Shown piece by piece: positions 41,206 through 51,374 of a stretch of 64,000 nucleotides of DNA. Under the pieces are notes generated by a model. It worked only from the letters and a program-made list of their open reading frames with translations. It was not told the origin of the DNA and did no database searches. The stretch lies in contig NZ_CP027707.1 of NCBI RefSeq assembly GCF_003850345.1, positions 1,116,001-1,180,000 of the forward strand, in the 5' to 3' direction. The first letter of the stretch is position 1. Each line of letters opens with the position of its first letter. The stretch is from Pseudomonas chlororaphis subsp. piscium. Lineage in GTDB: Bacteria; Pseudomonadota; Gammaproteobacteria; Pseudomonadales; Pseudomonadaceae. A program made the translations under genes and the position numbers.

Positions 41206-42381
41206 TCAGTTTTGCGCCCGATCGGGCGTCTCGGATTTGTTGAGTGCAGCTACGTTCTGTTGGCGGGCGCCGGCTTGTTTGAGCTCTGCGACCCACTGCG
41301 GGTCGGCGTCGCCGATATCGTTATTGACCGGCAGATATCGTTCGGGGAATTCCCAGATCAGCACCTGGGGTGGGCTGTTCTTGAAGGCATCGCTTTTCAG
41401 GTAGCTGAGCATCGGCAGCACCGGGCCGTGGCCGTCCTCGGCGTAGCTGACCACGTCGCTGTGCAGGGCCTGCTTGAGCGCGCCGACGAAGTTCCAGTTG
41501 GGGTTGGCGCTGTAGCTGGTGCCCACCAGGGCCACCGGCACTTCGTTGTCGGCGAACAGTGCGTCGTCGGCGGCCGGCTGATCGTCGGCGGCGCGGGTCA
41601 CGCGTTTTTGCAGCGGTTCCTTGGCCGGCATCAGGTCCTCGAACAGCGGGTCCAGGGGCAGGAACAGGCGCAGGTCGCCCTTGTGCACCACGGTCTGCTC
41701 GGCTTCGGTGACGAAGCGTTGCGGCTGGCCCATCAGCGGTGCCTTTTCGGCAATCGCCTTGGCCAACTGGTTGGCGGCGACTTCGGCGCCGGCCGGGGTC
41801 CAGTGGGTGTCGGTGCGCAGGAACACCTGCTGGCCGTTCTGCTTGGCCTGTTGCAGCGGGCCCAGCAGGTCGGGGGCGAGGATCTTGTCGGCCGCCACGC
41901 GGGCGTGGAAGTCCTTATAGAGGTTGGCGTGGATGCTGGCTGGCTGGACGTCGCCCAGGTGTTCCGGGTACAGGCGCACCTTGGCCGGCACGATCGCCAT
42001 CACCAGTTTCACGCCTTTCTCTTTCAGGGCCTGGCGCACGCCTTCGACCAGCGCGTAGTTGCCTTGCAGGTTGAGTTCTTCGTTGACGATCGGGTGGAAC
42101 TCTTCATCGCTGTACAGCCACTGGTCGCGGCCGAGCACCACGCCCGGACGACCTTCGTTGAACAGCTTGAAGTCCAGGGCCGCCCACAGGTTGGTGCCCA
42201 GGCGCTTGATCGGGAACTCGTCGTCGTAGTGGGTTTCCACGGCCTTGGCCCAGCGACCGTTGAGCACGGTGGCGTCGTTGCTGGTGCTGAAGCCGAAGAA
42301 GCTGCGCACCGACCACAGGCCCAGGACCATCAGGGTCACCAGGAACAGGGCGATGTAGAAGACGCGTAATGAGCGGGTCAT
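41206..42381 (-). CDS. algJ: Alginate O-acetyltransferase AlgJ
   Basis: 391 residues with an N-terminal membrane anchor (about 5-28) and a periplasmic SGNH-hydrolase-like domain. The catalytic elements are DTHWTPAG (Asp/His) and LVGTSYSANP (Ser). It is related to AlgX and takes part in moving acetyl groups delivered by AlgI onto mannuronate. Start at ATG 42381 (MTRSLRVFYIALF); the frame further upstream overlaps algI. Spacing to algI is 11 bases. Confidence 0.93.
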   Translation of the reverse strand: MTRSLRVFYIALFLVTLMVLGLWSVRSFFGFSTSNDATVLNGRWAKAVETHYDDEFPIKRLGTNLWAALDFKLFNEGRPGVVLGRDQWLYSDEEFHPIVNEELNLQGNYALVEGVRQALKEKGVKLVMAIVPAKVRLYPEHLGDVQPASIHANLYKDFHARVAADKILAPDLLGPLQQAKQNGQQVFLRTDTHWTPAGAEVAANQLAKAIAEKAPLMGQPQRFVTEAEQTVVHKGDLRLFLPLDPLFEDLMPAKEPLQKRVTRAADDQPAADDALFADNEVPVALVGTSYSANPNWNFVGALKQALHSDVVSYAEDGHGPVLPMLSYLKSDAFKNSPPQVLIWEFPERYLPVNNDIGDADPQWVAELKQAGARQQNVAALNKSETPDRAQN

Positions 42382-42392
42382 GGTCGGATCCC

Positions 42393-43958
42393 TCAGAACT
42401 GGAAGTAAAGGAACGGCGAGAAGCTTTGCGCCGAGAGTTTGAGAATCGAGGCGATAAACAGCAGCAACACCAGGGTGCGCATCACATAACGCGGCCAGTC
42501 GGCGACCCAATAGGCCGGCTGTACCTGGGCTTCGACGCCCACGCTGTAGCCCGGCTGGTGGATGCTGCCCGGTTTGTCCCCCGGTACGGCCTTGATCAGG
42601 CCCGGCTGGGCGGTGGCCGGACCGTCGGCCTCGGTGTTGACTTCAGGCTTGCTCTTGACCGGCATCGGGTTGCGATACAGGTCACGCAGGCCGAAGAACG
42701 CCAGGGTGGCGTAGGCCACGACCAGGGTCGCCACTTGCAGGCCGGTGAGGCTGGCGCGGTTGAGTTCCGACAGCGACCAGTCGCCGAAGCTGAACATGGC
42801 GCCGTACATGCGACCGGCGACGTGCAGGTTCTCGGCGCGGAAGATCACCCAGCCCATCACCACCAGCAGGAAGGTCAGCGCCCAGCGGATCGGGTTCAGG
42901 CTGCGTGGGGTGGTGTTGATGCCCAGGGCCTTCTCGATCGCCAGCCACATGCCGTGCCAGGCGCCCCAGACCACGTAGGTGATGTTCGCGCCGTGCCACA
43001 GACCACCGAGCAGCATGGTCAGGAACAGGTTGCGATAGGTCATCAGCGTGCCTTTGCGGTTGCCGCCCAGGGTGATGTACAGGTAGTCCCGCAGCCAGGT
43101 GGACAGGCTGATGTGCCAGCGCCGCCAGAACTCGGTGATCGACTGGCTGATGTAGGGCTGCTTGAAGTTTTCCATGAAGCGAAAACCCATCATCAACCCC
43201 AGGCCGATGGCCATGTCGCTGTAGCCGGAGAAGTCGAAGTACAGCTGCGCGGTGTAGGCCAGGGCGCCCAGCCAGGCGTCGCCCGTGGTCGGGTTCTGCA
43301 GGGCGAAGCAATGGTCGGCGACCACCGCCAGGGTGTCGGCGATGAACACTTTCTTGATGAAGCCCTGCATGAAGCGCGTGCAGCCTTCGGAGAACTTGTC
43401 CAGGGTATGGGTGCGGTTGTTGAACTGGTCGGCCAGGTCGCGAAAGCGCAGCACGGGGCCGGCGATCAGGTGCGGGAAGATCGCCACGAACGCCGCGAAG
43501 TCGATCAGGTTGCGGGTCGCCGGGGTGTCGCCGCGGTAGACGTCGATGATGTAGCTGATGGACTCGAAGATGTAGAACGAGATACCGATCGGCAACAGCA
43601 CGTGGGTCAGGATGAACGGCTCCAGACCCATGGAGGTCATGATCGCGTTGAGGCTGTCCACGCCGAAGTTGGCGTACTTGAAGTAGCCGAGGATGCACAG
43701 GTCCACGGCCACGCCGAGCAGCAGCCAGCGTTGGGCCGGCTTGGTCCTGACCCCGGCGGCGCCGACTTTCAGGCCGATCCAGTAGTTCCACAGGGTGACG
43801 CCGGCGAACAGCGCCAGGAAGTCCACCCGCCACCAGGCATAGAACACGTAGCTGGCGATCAGCAGCAGCAGGTTGCGATAGCGTTGCCCGCTCAGGTAGT
43901 ACAAGCCGAGAAAGATCGGCAAGAACAGGAACAGGAACACATTGGATGAGAAAACCAT
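42393..43958 (-). CDS. algI: Alginate O-acetyltransferase AlgI (MBOAT)
   Basis: 521 residues with at least ten membrane segments, of the membrane-bound O-acyltransferase family. The MBOAT catalytic histidine region GGLWHGANITYVVWGAWHG is intact. It transfers acetyl from a cytoplasmic donor across the inner membrane to AlgJ/AlgX. The ATG at 43958 gives the family N-terminus MVFSSNVFLFLFLPIFLG and has GGAGAG upstream. A 221-base gap with a REP element separates it from algL, unlike the tight spacing elsewhere in the operon. Confidence 0.95.
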   Translation of the reverse strand: MVFSSNVFLFLFLPIFLGLYYLSGQRYRNLLLLIASYVFYAWWRVDFLALFAGVTLWNYWIGLKVGAAGVRTKPAQRWLLLGVAVDLCILGYFKYANFGVDSLNAIMTSMGLEPFILTHVLLPIGISFYIFESISYIIDVYRGDTPATRNLIDFAAFVAIFPHLIAGPVLRFRDLADQFNNRTHTLDKFSEGCTRFMQGFIKKVFIADTLAVVADHCFALQNPTTGDAWLGALAYTAQLYFDFSGYSDMAIGLGLMMGFRFMENFKQPYISQSITEFWRRWHISLSTWLRDYLYITLGGNRKGTLMTYRNLFLTMLLGGLWHGANITYVVWGAWHGMWLAIEKALGINTTPRSLNPIRWALTFLLVVMGWVIFRAENLHVAGRMYGAMFSFGDWSLSELNRASLTGLQVATLVVAYATLAFFGLRDLYRNPMPVKSKPEVNTEADGPATAQPGLIKAVPGDKPGSIHQPGYSVGVEAQVQPAYWVADWPRYVMRTLVLLLFIASILKLSAQSFSPFLYFQF

Positions 43959-44088
43959 CCCGATCTCTCCATGTTTGACCAACAGTAAAGGGCCGGAGCC
44001 CCCCCCAAACCCCCCCGTGAAAAACCGGGGAGGCGTATTGCATTCACCGACGCCGTCTGGCGTCCGTATTGACCATCACAACGCCCCT

Positions 44089-44176
44089 GTAGGAGCGAGG
44101 CTTGCCCGCGATGAACGATGACGCGGACTGGCAGTCGGACCGAGGTGCCTTTATCGCGGGCAAGCCTCGCTCCTAC
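44089..44176. repeat. REP family A, inverted pair inside the alginate operon
   Basis: TGTAGGAGCGAGGCTTGCCCGCGAT and the perfect inverse ATCGCGGGCAAGCCTCGCTCCTAC, 4 bases before the algL stop and 130 before algI. It could form a large stem in the operon mRNA. Confidence 0.9.
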
Positions 44177-44179
44177 GGG

Positions 44180-45304
44180 TTACGAACCCTTGTTGCCCTT
44201 CTCATGCGAGGGGTCGTAGACCTTGGTCAGGTCGCCACCCAGGCGGAAGGTCTTGAACGGTTGCATCTTGTGCTTGAGCTGCAGCACATCCGGGGCGCAG
44301 GTGTAGAGGCTGCAGAAGGGTTCGAGCCAGGCGAATTTCGAGTCGACCTTGAGGTCGGTCATGTCCTGTTCCTTGCCGTTCTTCTCCTCGAACTCATCCG
44401 GATCCTTCACCCCGGCCAGCACCCGCTCGCCCAGGCGTTTCAGTGCGCCGTTGTTTTCCTGGCGCAGGTCGACGCCGTTGACCTGAGCGAAGCTGGCGAT
44501 CATCGCCAGCGGCGGCAGGGCGTAGTTGTGATAGGCCAGGGCGCGTTGCTGGCGCTTGAGTTCGTTGGGCAGGAAGCCGTCGGCATCGACCTGGTTGGCG
44601 CCGACCCTGTATTCCTTCACGGCCCAGTCGAACAAGTCGCGGCGGTTGGTCGCCACGGCGGTGGCCATCACCGACCAGGCAGCCCAGTACGAGTGGTTGT
44701 TGGTCTGCTCCAGCGGCAGGTTGTCCCAGTCGCTGACCACCTGGTCGGCCATCTTGCTGAACCAGGCCTCGATCTGTTGCGCTTGCTGCTGGTGAGTGTC
44801 CAGCGGATGGGAGTCGGAGAACTTCAGGCGCAGGTAGGCCGAGGCCATGCTGCCCAGGGCCCATTTGCGCATGGACTTGCCGGTGTGGTTGAAGTCCTTG
44901 GACATCAGCGCATCCGCCTGAGCCCAGGCCGTCAACCAGCTCAGGGTGCAGTCCAGTTGTTCTGGACGACCGTCGCGCATGAACTGCATCACTCGCTTGC
45001 TGGTGCCGCGCTCGATCTTGGTGATGTCGGCGGTGCTGTCGCGAAAGGCCTTTTCCGATTGCACGTTGAGGGTCGCGCGGGCCTTGTCCGAACCTTCGTA
45101 CTTGCTGCGAAATTGCAGCGAGCCGGTGTAAGGCGCGGGCATGGCGTCGCAGCCTTCGCTGTGGTCGCCGCTCTTGAATTTATCCACCGGCGCGTAATAA
45201 CCCTGGGGCGGGCGCAGTGGGGCCGCGGCCTGGGTTGCGCCGGCCAACAGCGCCAGGCTCAACAGGCTCGGGGCCAATAACTGTTTCAGCGTTTTGCTTT
45301 GCAT
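44180..45304 (-). CDS. algL: Alginate lyase AlgL
   Basis: 374 residues with signal peptide (about 1-28, ATQAAA) and a polysaccharide lyase family 5 alpha-barrel. The catalytic NNHSYW motif is at 202-207, as in P. aeruginosa AlgL. It cleaves polymannuronate in the periplasm, clearing misdirected polymer. Start at ATG 45304, with AGGTTCC upstream; the upstream extension of the frame lies inside algX. Confidence 0.95.
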   Translation of the reverse strand: MQSKTLKQLLAPSLLSLALLAGATQAAAPLRPPQGYYAPVDKFKSGDHSEGCDAMPAPYTGSLQFRSKYEGSDKARATLNVQSEKAFRDSTADITKIERGTSKRVMQFMRDGRPEQLDCTLSWLTAWAQADALMSKDFNHTGKSMRKWALGSMASAYLRLKFSDSHPLDTHQQQAQQIEAWFSKMADQVVSDWDNLPLEQTNNHSYWAAWSVMATAVATNRRDLFDWAVKEYRVGANQVDADGFLPNELKRQQRALAYHNYALPPLAMIASFAQVNGVDLRQENNGALKRLGERVLAGVKDPDEFEEKNGKEQDMTDLKVDSKFAWLEPFCSLYTCAPDVLQLKHKMQPFKTFRLGGDLTKVYDPSHEKGNKGS

Positions 45305-45311
45305 AGGAACC

Positions 45312-46760
45312 TCATTGCCCGATTTGCGCGGTGCGTTGACCGGCGTCCGGGAATACGTTGCGTTTGCAAATTTTCGCTTCGACTTTTTGCGCCGCGGCGC
45401 CCGCTTCCGGACCCTGGACTTCGACCGCCAGCAGGTTCTGCGAGGCCCAGTCTTCGTCGGTGCGCAGTTCAAAGGCGAAACGCCCGTCGGTGTCGGATGT
45501 TTCCGGTTTGTCGATCTTGATGTCCTCGTGGCGCCCGTTCATGTACCAGAGGGTGGCTTGCAGGGTTTTCACCGAGGTGTCGGCGAAGCGGATATCGACC
45601 TGGTGGCTGCTGTTGCGCAGGTCCATGTTCTTGCTGTTGACCATCAGCTCGTTCTTGCCGGGCTTGAGGGTGGCGCTGGCGCTCATTTGCGCCGGCTTGC
45701 CTTCGCAGCCGTTGTCGAGCAGGGCCATCATCTGCCGGTAGATGGTTTCCTGATCCAGGCGGTACAGCGGCGAGAATTCCCAGATCAGGATCTTCGGTGG
45801 CTTGGTCTGGAATTCCTCGCTGCCCAGGTACTGCAGCATGGAGCCTTCGAAACCACCGCCGGGGAAGGCGACGTTGAGAATGTCGGCGCCGATTTCTTCC
45901 TGCAGGAAGCCGGCGAAGTTGTAGTTCTTGCCGCTGTGGCTGGTGCCCACCAGGGTGATCTCCGGGTTGCCGGAATCGCCGAACAGGTCGCCGTCGCCGG
46001 CTTCGCCCTTGGGTTCGGTGGTGAACTGGTCCATGTACTGGATCGCGTAGCTGGTGCCACAGAGCTGGCCGGCCATGTTGTGCAGGGTGCCGGTCTTGCC
46101 CATGCGCCCGGACTTGTGGGTCTCGAACTCACGCTTGGGAATGTCGGCGAAGGCCGGCAGCTGCTTGACCTTCTGCGCCACGATCTTCGCCGTGCGCTGG
46201 GCGCCGTAGGGGGTCCAGTGCTGGTCGCCGCGGAAGTAGAAATCGTGGGCCGGCAGGGTTTCCGGCAGTTGCTCGTTGGTCAGCGGCGACAGGTCCGGCA
46301 CCACGTAGCCCATCTGGGCGAAACGGCCGAGCATGCCCTGGTAGTTTTTCAGCGCCTTGTCGTAGTCGAAGCTGGCCTTCTCCTGCGGGTTGAGCTTGTT
46401 GCGGTTCACCAGGCCACGGGTCGGCTGGTAGACCAGCACCAGCTCCACGCCCTTGCTCTTGAAGGCGTCGTGCAGCTGTTGCAGGCGGCGATAACCTTCC
46501 GGCGTGGTGTTGAATTCGGTGCGCAGGTCTTCCCGGGTGCGGAACAGCCAGTCGCCCTGGGCTTGCACCAGGGTGGTGAAGTTCTGCTGGTAGCGGGTGG
46601 TGTAGTTCTTCGCATCAAAGGCTGCCGGGCACAGGCTGCAGCAGGGCTCGGCGGTGAATTTTGGTGCTTGCGAATCATCGGCGCGGGCGCTGTTGCCGGC
46701 GGCGAGAATGCCCGCGGTCAGTGCCGAGAGGCTCAAGAGTTTGATCAGGTGTGGGCGCAT
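45312..46760 (-). CDS. algX: Alginate acetyltransferase/export protein AlgX
   Basis: 482 residues with a signal peptide (about 1-32, NSARA), an SGNH-like acetyltransferase domain with DQHWTPYG (Asp/His) and [10 protein letters not shown] (Ser), and a C-terminal carbohydrate-binding module (from about 345, [25 protein letters not shown]). It O-acetylates alginate and helps hold the polymer in the periplasmic scaffold. Start at ATG 46760 because GAGG lies nine bases upstream; other in-frame starts at 46769 and 46775 (TTG) overlap the algG end. Confidence 0.93.
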   Translation of the reverse strand: MRPHLIKLLSLSALTAGILAAGNSARADDSQAPKFTAEPCCSLCPAAFDAKNYTTRYQQNFTTLVQAQGDWLFRTREDLRTEFNTTPEGYRRLQQLHDAFKSKGVELVLVYQPTRGLVNRNKLNPQEKASFDYDKALKNYQGMLGRFAQMGYVVPDLSPLTNEQLPETLPAHDFYFRGDQHWTPYGAQRTAKIVAQKVKQLPAFADIPKREFETHKSGRMGKTGTLHNMAGQLCGTSYAIQYMDQFTTEPKGEAGDGDLFGDSGNPEITLVGTSHSGKNYNFAGFLQEEIGADILNVAFPGGGFEGSMLQYLGSEEFQTKPPKILIWEFSPLYRLDQETIYRQMMALLDNGCEGKPAQMSASATLKPGKNELMVNSKNMDLRNSSHQVDIRFADTSVKTLQATLWYMNGRHEDIKIDKPETSDTDGRFAFELRTDEDWASQNLLAVEVQGPEAGAAAQKVEAKICKRNVFPDAGQRTAQIGQ

Positions 46761-46771
46761 GACAGTCATCC

Positions 46772-48376
46772 TCAATCGCGCATTTCGGTCTGGCGTTCGA
46801 CAGGGTCGATCAGCACGGCTTTCTGCTGGCGCACCAGCAGGTCAAGAATTTCGTCCTGGCGCTCGCCGAGGATCCCCGAGAAGCTGATGCCGCTGCTCTT
46901 GGTCGGGGCGAGCATGGACACGCGGTACAGCTCGACGCTCAATGGCGAGTCGATGGACATCGGGCCGCTGCCGTTGGCCGCCAGCTCGCCGCCGACCACG
47001 ATCAGCGACACCTGGGCGTCGAACGGGTCGAGCTTGATGTCACGGTCGGTGTCGGACAGGTCCTTGATGTGGCCGTAGACGCCGGTCAGGCCGTTGGCCA
47101 TGGCGACGTTTTCGTACAGGCGTATGTTCACGCTGTTGCGAATACGGATGCCGTGGCGACGGTTGCTGATCACCCTGTTACCCCACAGCAGGTTGTCGGC
47201 ACTCTCGTAGAGGGTGATGCCGTCGGTGTGGTTGCGGTAGATCTCGTTGTCGGCGATCAGGTTGTTCACGCTGTTACGGTCGATCACCAGGCCCGACAGC
47301 TTGTTGTCGTAGCTGCGGTTGTTGAAGATGAAGCTGTCGTTCACTTCCCGGGAAATGATGATCCCGTGCTTCTTCTTGGTCCCGTAGACGGTGTTGTCGG
47401 CAATGATCAGCCGGTGCGAACGGTCGTGGGGGTCGATGCCGTAGACGATGTTGTCCTTGTAGGTGTTGCCCTTGACCACGAAGTCGCGGGTCTCGTAGCA
47501 GTAGAAGCCGTACCACATGTCCGAGAACGCAGAATCGATGATCCAGCCGGTGGGTTCGGGGCGCTTGAGCACCTTGGCCATGTTCGGCGTGTACTGGGAA
47601 ATACTCACGCCATAGGACTTACTGTTGGCGTAGCCGAAGCTGGCCATCTTGCTGTTGACGATGTAGGTCTCGGTGCCGCCCCAGGCCAGCAGGAACGGAC
47701 GGAACTCCTTGGGCGAGTTGAAGGTCGCCGGGCCGTTGTCCTTCTCGCGCCAGCCGGTGACCTTGGTATCGCGCACGAACAGCTGGCCGTCGTTGACCAG
47801 GAACGAACCGCCTTCCTGGGACAGGCGCAGTTCCTGGGTCTGCTTGTCGATTTCCAGGATGCCGTTGCGCCCGACCACGATCGGCAGCCGCGCCAGGTAC
47901 ACGCCCGGCGAGGTTTCGCTGATGTACTGCTTGGGCAGCTTCTTCGCCAGCTCCTTGAGGTTGACGTAACCGTCGTCGATGAAGATCGCCTGGGGGATGC
48001 CGTGCTGGCGCACCACCCATTCGGCCATCTTGTTGTCACCGCCGATAAAGTCCTTCAACGCGTCTTCCTGCATCATGCGGCGCACGCTGATCTTGCCGGG
48101 CTTGCTGCGTACGATCTTCGCCGCCGCCGCTTCGGCGGTGTAGCCGGAGAGGTCGGGCAGGGTCGGCTTGGCCAGGTTCAGCGGCGCGGTCGGCGCGCTG
48201 CTGACGGTGTAGGTCTTGGCCTGTTGCAATCCCTTGGCCACGGTCGATGGCTTGCCTGGGGTTGTCGCCGGGACTGGTTCGACATTGGCGAAGGCGGCGC
48301 TGCTGGCCAGCAGCAGCGCGCCGGCCAGCAGGCTGATCGAGCCTTTCATCGCTGGGCTGTTCATCGGGCTGTTCAT
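46772..48376 (-). CDS. algG: Mannuronan C5-epimerase AlgG
   Basis: 534 residues with a signal peptide and a right-handed parallel beta-helix of CASH/NosD-type repeats (NTVYGTKKKHGIIISREVN, IYRNHTDGITLYESADN). The DPHD motif (YGIDPHDRSHR) of the active site is present. It converts mannuronate to guluronate in the polymer. The ATG at 48376 has GGAG eight bases upstream; alternatives are at 48364 and 48349 within a short MNSPMNSPAMKG repeat, so the N-terminal region shows a tiny tandem duplication (MNSP twice). Confidence 0.94.
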   Translation of the reverse strand: MNSPMNSPAMKGSISLLAGALLLASSAAFANVEPVPATTPGKPSTVAKGLQQAKTYTVSSAPTAPLNLAKPTLPDLSGYTAEAAAAKIVRSKPGKISVRRMMQEDALKDFIGGDNKMAEWVVRQHGIPQAIFIDDGYVNLKELAKKLPKQYISETSPGVYLARLPIVVGRNGILEIDKQTQELRLSQEGGSFLVNDGQLFVRDTKVTGWREKDNGPATFNSPKEFRPFLLAWGGTETYIVNSKMASFGYANSKSYGVSISQYTPNMAKVLKRPEPTGWIIDSAFSDMWYGFYCYETRDFVVKGNTYKDNIVYGIDPHDRSHRLIIADNTVYGTKKKHGIIISREVNDSFIFNNRSYDNKLSGLVIDRNSVNNLIADNEIYRNHTDGITLYESADNLLWGNRVISNRRHGIRIRNSVNIRLYENVAMANGLTGVYGHIKDLSDTDRDIKLDPFDAQVSLIVVGGELAANGSGPMSIDSPLSVELYRVSMLAPTKSSGISFSGILGERQDEILDLLVRQQKAVLIDPVERQTEMRD

Positions 48377-48402
48377 CTCAGGCACTCCCTTGGCGGCTCG
48401 CA

Positions 48403-49926
48403 TCAGAAGCGCCAGATCACGTCGACGAAGGCGCGGTGCATGTACGAGTCGACGTTCTTGCCGTAGGCATCGCCCGGCTTGAACACGCCGCCACGGAAAC
48501 GCACCAGCGCCGAAGGCTCGTCGATCGACTGGCTGAGCGCGGCCGGCAGCAGGCCTTGCTTGAAATACTTGGTGACCACCAGGTCCACTTCCTGGCCGAG
48601 GTCTTTCTCGCCATCGCGCAGTGGCAGGGACGAGCTGGAGAGCAGGGCGCCGGTGGCGTCGTCGTAGTTGTTTTCCACGGCGTTGATACCGTTGCTGCCC
48701 ACCGGCTTGTTGCCGTCCACGCGCCAGAACTTGTGGTAGATCAGGCTGGCGTCGTATTCGTCGGCGAGCATCCAGGAACCGAACAGGGTGGCGGTCTGCA
48801 TGTTGTTCATTTCGCCGCGGAAGGCTTCGCCGAAACGGTGCACCCGCGAACGGGTCCCGGTGTAGTTCGAGCGGTTGCTTTCCAGGCCATTCTGTTCGTA
48901 GTCGCCGCTGGCGCGGGCGTAGGCCGCGCCGACCTGCCATTTCGGGTCCAGGCGCAGGCGCACGCCGATGTCGGTGGCCCAGCCATCGAGGTTCTCGCCG
49001 CTCTTGGCCTGGGCCGGGCGGGTGCCGTCGGCGTTCAGCGCGTTGACCTTGTCGCGGTCGCCGCTCATGCCGGTGATGCTCGCCCAGTAGTTGACTGTGT
49101 TGGTGTTGCGCCAGTTGTAGGCGTCGCTGTTGGCTTCCAGGCCGAGCCAGGTCAGGTCGCCGTTCTGGCGCTTGTCCAGGGAGTCGGTGGCTTCGCCCGG
49201 AACCGGGTAGTCGAGCTTGCCGTCGTCGTGGCTGTGGTGGGCGCGGACGCCGGCCCAATGCCCCGGGGTCCACTGGTAGGCCACATCGCCGTAGACGTGC
49301 AGGCGATCCTTGTCTTCCGGCGCCAGCTCCTTGAGGTCGGTGCGGTATTCGCTGAAGCGCTCGGCGATGCCGGCGTTGGCGCGCAGCAGGGTGGTGTCGA
49401 AGGTCCAGTTGAGGGCTTCGATGTTGGTGTCGCGCCATTGGCCGTCATCGTTGCGCAGGCGCTGGCGACCGAACTTCAATTGCTCGCCCGGGTAGGGGGT
49501 GAGGCCGCTGTAGCCGATCCAGAACTCGCGCATCGCCAGGTAGTTCTTCTTGCTCTTGCGGTCGCTGTTGTTGCTGCTTTCGGTGCTGGCGCCGTCGGAC
49601 TGCTGCAGGGTGTCGGTCTCGATGATGTCGGTGGAGGTCACCGCCTGGCCCATGGCGTAGGCGCTCCAGTTGCCGCTTTCGCCGTACACCCAGGGACGCA
49701 GGTCGAGGCCGACGCCGTTGACGTCGCCGCCGCCCAGGGTGCCGAGGTCACGATCGTCTTCGGACTGGCCGGTGATCTTCACTTCCAGGCCGAAGTTCTT
49801 GGTATCGGTGACAGCCGCCAGCGTCGGGTTGGACCAGAGCAGGGCAAAACCCAGGGCCACACCCAGCTTCGACAGGCTGAACAGTTTTTCCGTAGGGGCG
49901 GCGTTGTTGAGTGGAGTGAACTTCAT
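48403..49926 (-). CDS. algE: Alginate outer-membrane porin AlgE
   Basis: 507 residues with a signal peptide (ending LAA near 38) and an 18-strand barrel ending in the terminal Phe (VDVIWRF). It is rich in Arg and Tyr pairs, in line with an anion-selective pore ([15 protein letters not shown]). It exports alginate across the outer membrane with AlgK. Its ATG overlaps the algK stop as ATGA. Confidence 0.94.
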   Translation of the reverse strand: MKFTPLNNAAPTEKLFSLSKLGVALGFALLWSNPTLAAVTDTKNFGLEVKITGQSEDDRDLGTLGGGDVNGVGLDLRPWVYGESGNWSAYAMGQAVTSTDIIETDTLQQSDGASTESSNNSDRKSKKNYLAMREFWIGYSGLTPYPGEQLKFGRQRLRNDDGQWRDTNIEALNWTFDTTLLRANAGIAERFSEYRTDLKELAPEDKDRLHVYGDVAYQWTPGHWAGVRAHHSHDDGKLDYPVPGEATDSLDKRQNGDLTWLGLEANSDAYNWRNTNTVNYWASITGMSGDRDKVNALNADGTRPAQAKSGENLDGWATDIGVRLRLDPKWQVGAAYARASGDYEQNGLESNRSNYTGTRSRVHRFGEAFRGEMNNMQTATLFGSWMLADEYDASLIYHKFWRVDGNKPVGSNGINAVENNYDDATGALLSSSSLPLRDGEKDLGQEVDLVVTKYFKQGLLPAALSQSIDEPSALVRFRGGVFKPGDAYGKNVDSYMHRAFVDVIWRF

Positions 49927-51365
49927 AGGGATTCCTCACCGTCTTCTTCCTGCAACGCGTGCAGTTCCAACGTGTTCTGGCTCAAGGCACCACGCACGGC
50001 CTGCTCCTGTTGCAGCAGGCGTTGGGCCTCGGCGCGTTGGCCTGGCGGCAGTTGGGCTTCGAGTTGTTGCGCAAGCTCGTTGGCTTGCGGGGTGTCCTGG
50101 GTCTTGGCCAGCTGGCTGAAGACATAGGCGTTGAGCGGGTCGGGCTTGGTGCCCTTGCCCTGGGAGAACAGCTGGGCAATGGCGAAGTCGGCGCTGTTCT
50201 GGCCGTTGCGCGCGGCGGTCAGCAGGTGGTCCAGGGCCTTTTGCGGATAGACCTGGCCCAGGTAGCCACGGCGGTAGATCTGGCCGAGGTAGTAGTCGGC
50301 GGCGACTTCCTTGCCCTGGGCCTTCTTGAAGTGTTCTTCGGCGACCTTGGCGTCGGCCGGGACCATCTTGCCTTCGTAGTAGAGCTTGCCCAGCAGCAGT
50401 TCGGCGCGGGGCTGGTCGGCGGCGCGACCGTTGTCCAGGTACTGCATCATCTTGTCGAGGTCCCCCAGCTCGGGGAAATCGTAGAGCAGTTGCGCCAGGG
50501 TGACCCAGGAAGCCGGGTAGCCGGGAGCGATCGGCTCCAGCAGCGCCTGCGCGGTTTTCTCGTCGGTCTTGCCCAGGCTGGCATCGCCCAGCACCCGGGC
50601 CACGCTGTCCACTCGTTGCGCGCTGATGGCGCCGCGGGCGTAGCCGGCCTGCAACTGTTTCAGCAGCTCGGCCTGTTGTTCCGGCTGGCCGCGTTTCTGG
50701 TAGACAGTGGCCAGTTCGACGTAGCAGATGTCGGTGACGTTCAGCGCCGCCTTGCAGATGCTTTCCACCTCGGCCAGGTGCTGGTCGTAGGTGCCCTGGG
50801 TACGGTACAGCAGCACCTGGGCCAGGCCGGCTTCCGGGTAGCCGGCGCTGCGCCATTGGCTGATCTGCTGTTGGGCGTTGACCTTCGGGAAGCTCTGCGG
50901 ATATTGCAGGTAGAGCATCGCCAGTGGGATCAGGGTGTTGCCTTCACCGTTGGCGAAGGCCTTTTTCAACAGGCCTTCGGCTTCGTGATGCTCGGCCTCG
51001 GTGGAGCCGGGCTTGGCCACCAGCAGGCGACCCAGGCGCGCCTGGGCCCGCGGCGAGGTGTCGGCCGCGGCGCGGTAGGTCGCCTCGGCTTGCTTGATCT
51101 TCGCCGGGTCGCGGGTTTCCATCTGGATATCGGCCAGGCCGACCTGGGCGTCGCTGTAGCCCAGGTCCGCCAGTTGCCGGTAGTTCTGCTCCGCGAGCAC
51201 GGTGTCGCCGCGCTTCAGGGCTTCGTTGGCCAGGCGCTGGTCGGGCAGGCCGGCGCAACCGGCCAGGCTCACGGCCAGGGCCAGCGAGCACAGGGCCAGC
51301 GCGCGGCGACCCGGGAATGGGTCGCGAGCGCTGCGCGTGTCGAGGGGAAGGCTAGTCACAGGCAT
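49923..51365 (-). CDS. algK: Alginate secretion lipoprotein AlgK
   Basis: 480 residues with a lipobox VSLAGC (Cys37) and about nine TPR/Sel1-like repeats ([48 protein letters not shown]). It is an outer-membrane scaffold that localises AlgE and bridges to the periplasmic complex. It overlaps algE by four bases and follows alg44 by nine. Confidence 0.94.
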   Translation of the reverse strand: MPVTSLPLDTRSARDPFPGRRALALCSLALAVSLAGCAGLPDQRLANEALKRGDTVLAEQNYRQLADLGYSDAQVGLADIQMETRDPAKIKQAEATYRAAADTSPRAQARLGRLLVAKPGSTEAEHHEAEGLLKKAFANGEGNTLIPLAMLYLQYPQSFPKVNAQQQISQWRSAGYPEAGLAQVLLYRTQGTYDQHLAEVESICKAALNVTDICYVELATVYQKRGQPEQQAELLKQLQAGYARGAISAQRVDSVARVLGDASLGKTDEKTAQALLEPIAPGYPASWVTLAQLLYDFPELGDLDKMMQYLDNGRAADQPRAELLLGKLYYEGKMVPADAKVAEEHFKKAQGKEVAADYYLGQIYRRGYLGQVYPQKALDHLLTAARNGQNSADFAIAQLFSQGKGTKPDPLNAYVFSQLAKTQDTPQANELAQQLEAQLPPGQRAEAQRLLQQEQAVRGALSQNTLELHALQEEDGEESL

Positions 51366-51374
51366 GTCCTCCGC

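Noticed and set aside
46772..49438. 888-residue frame that could be read as an algG fusion
   Set aside because: The first ~350 residues are an off-frame reading of algE. AlgG begins at 48376 with its own ribosome site and signal peptide.
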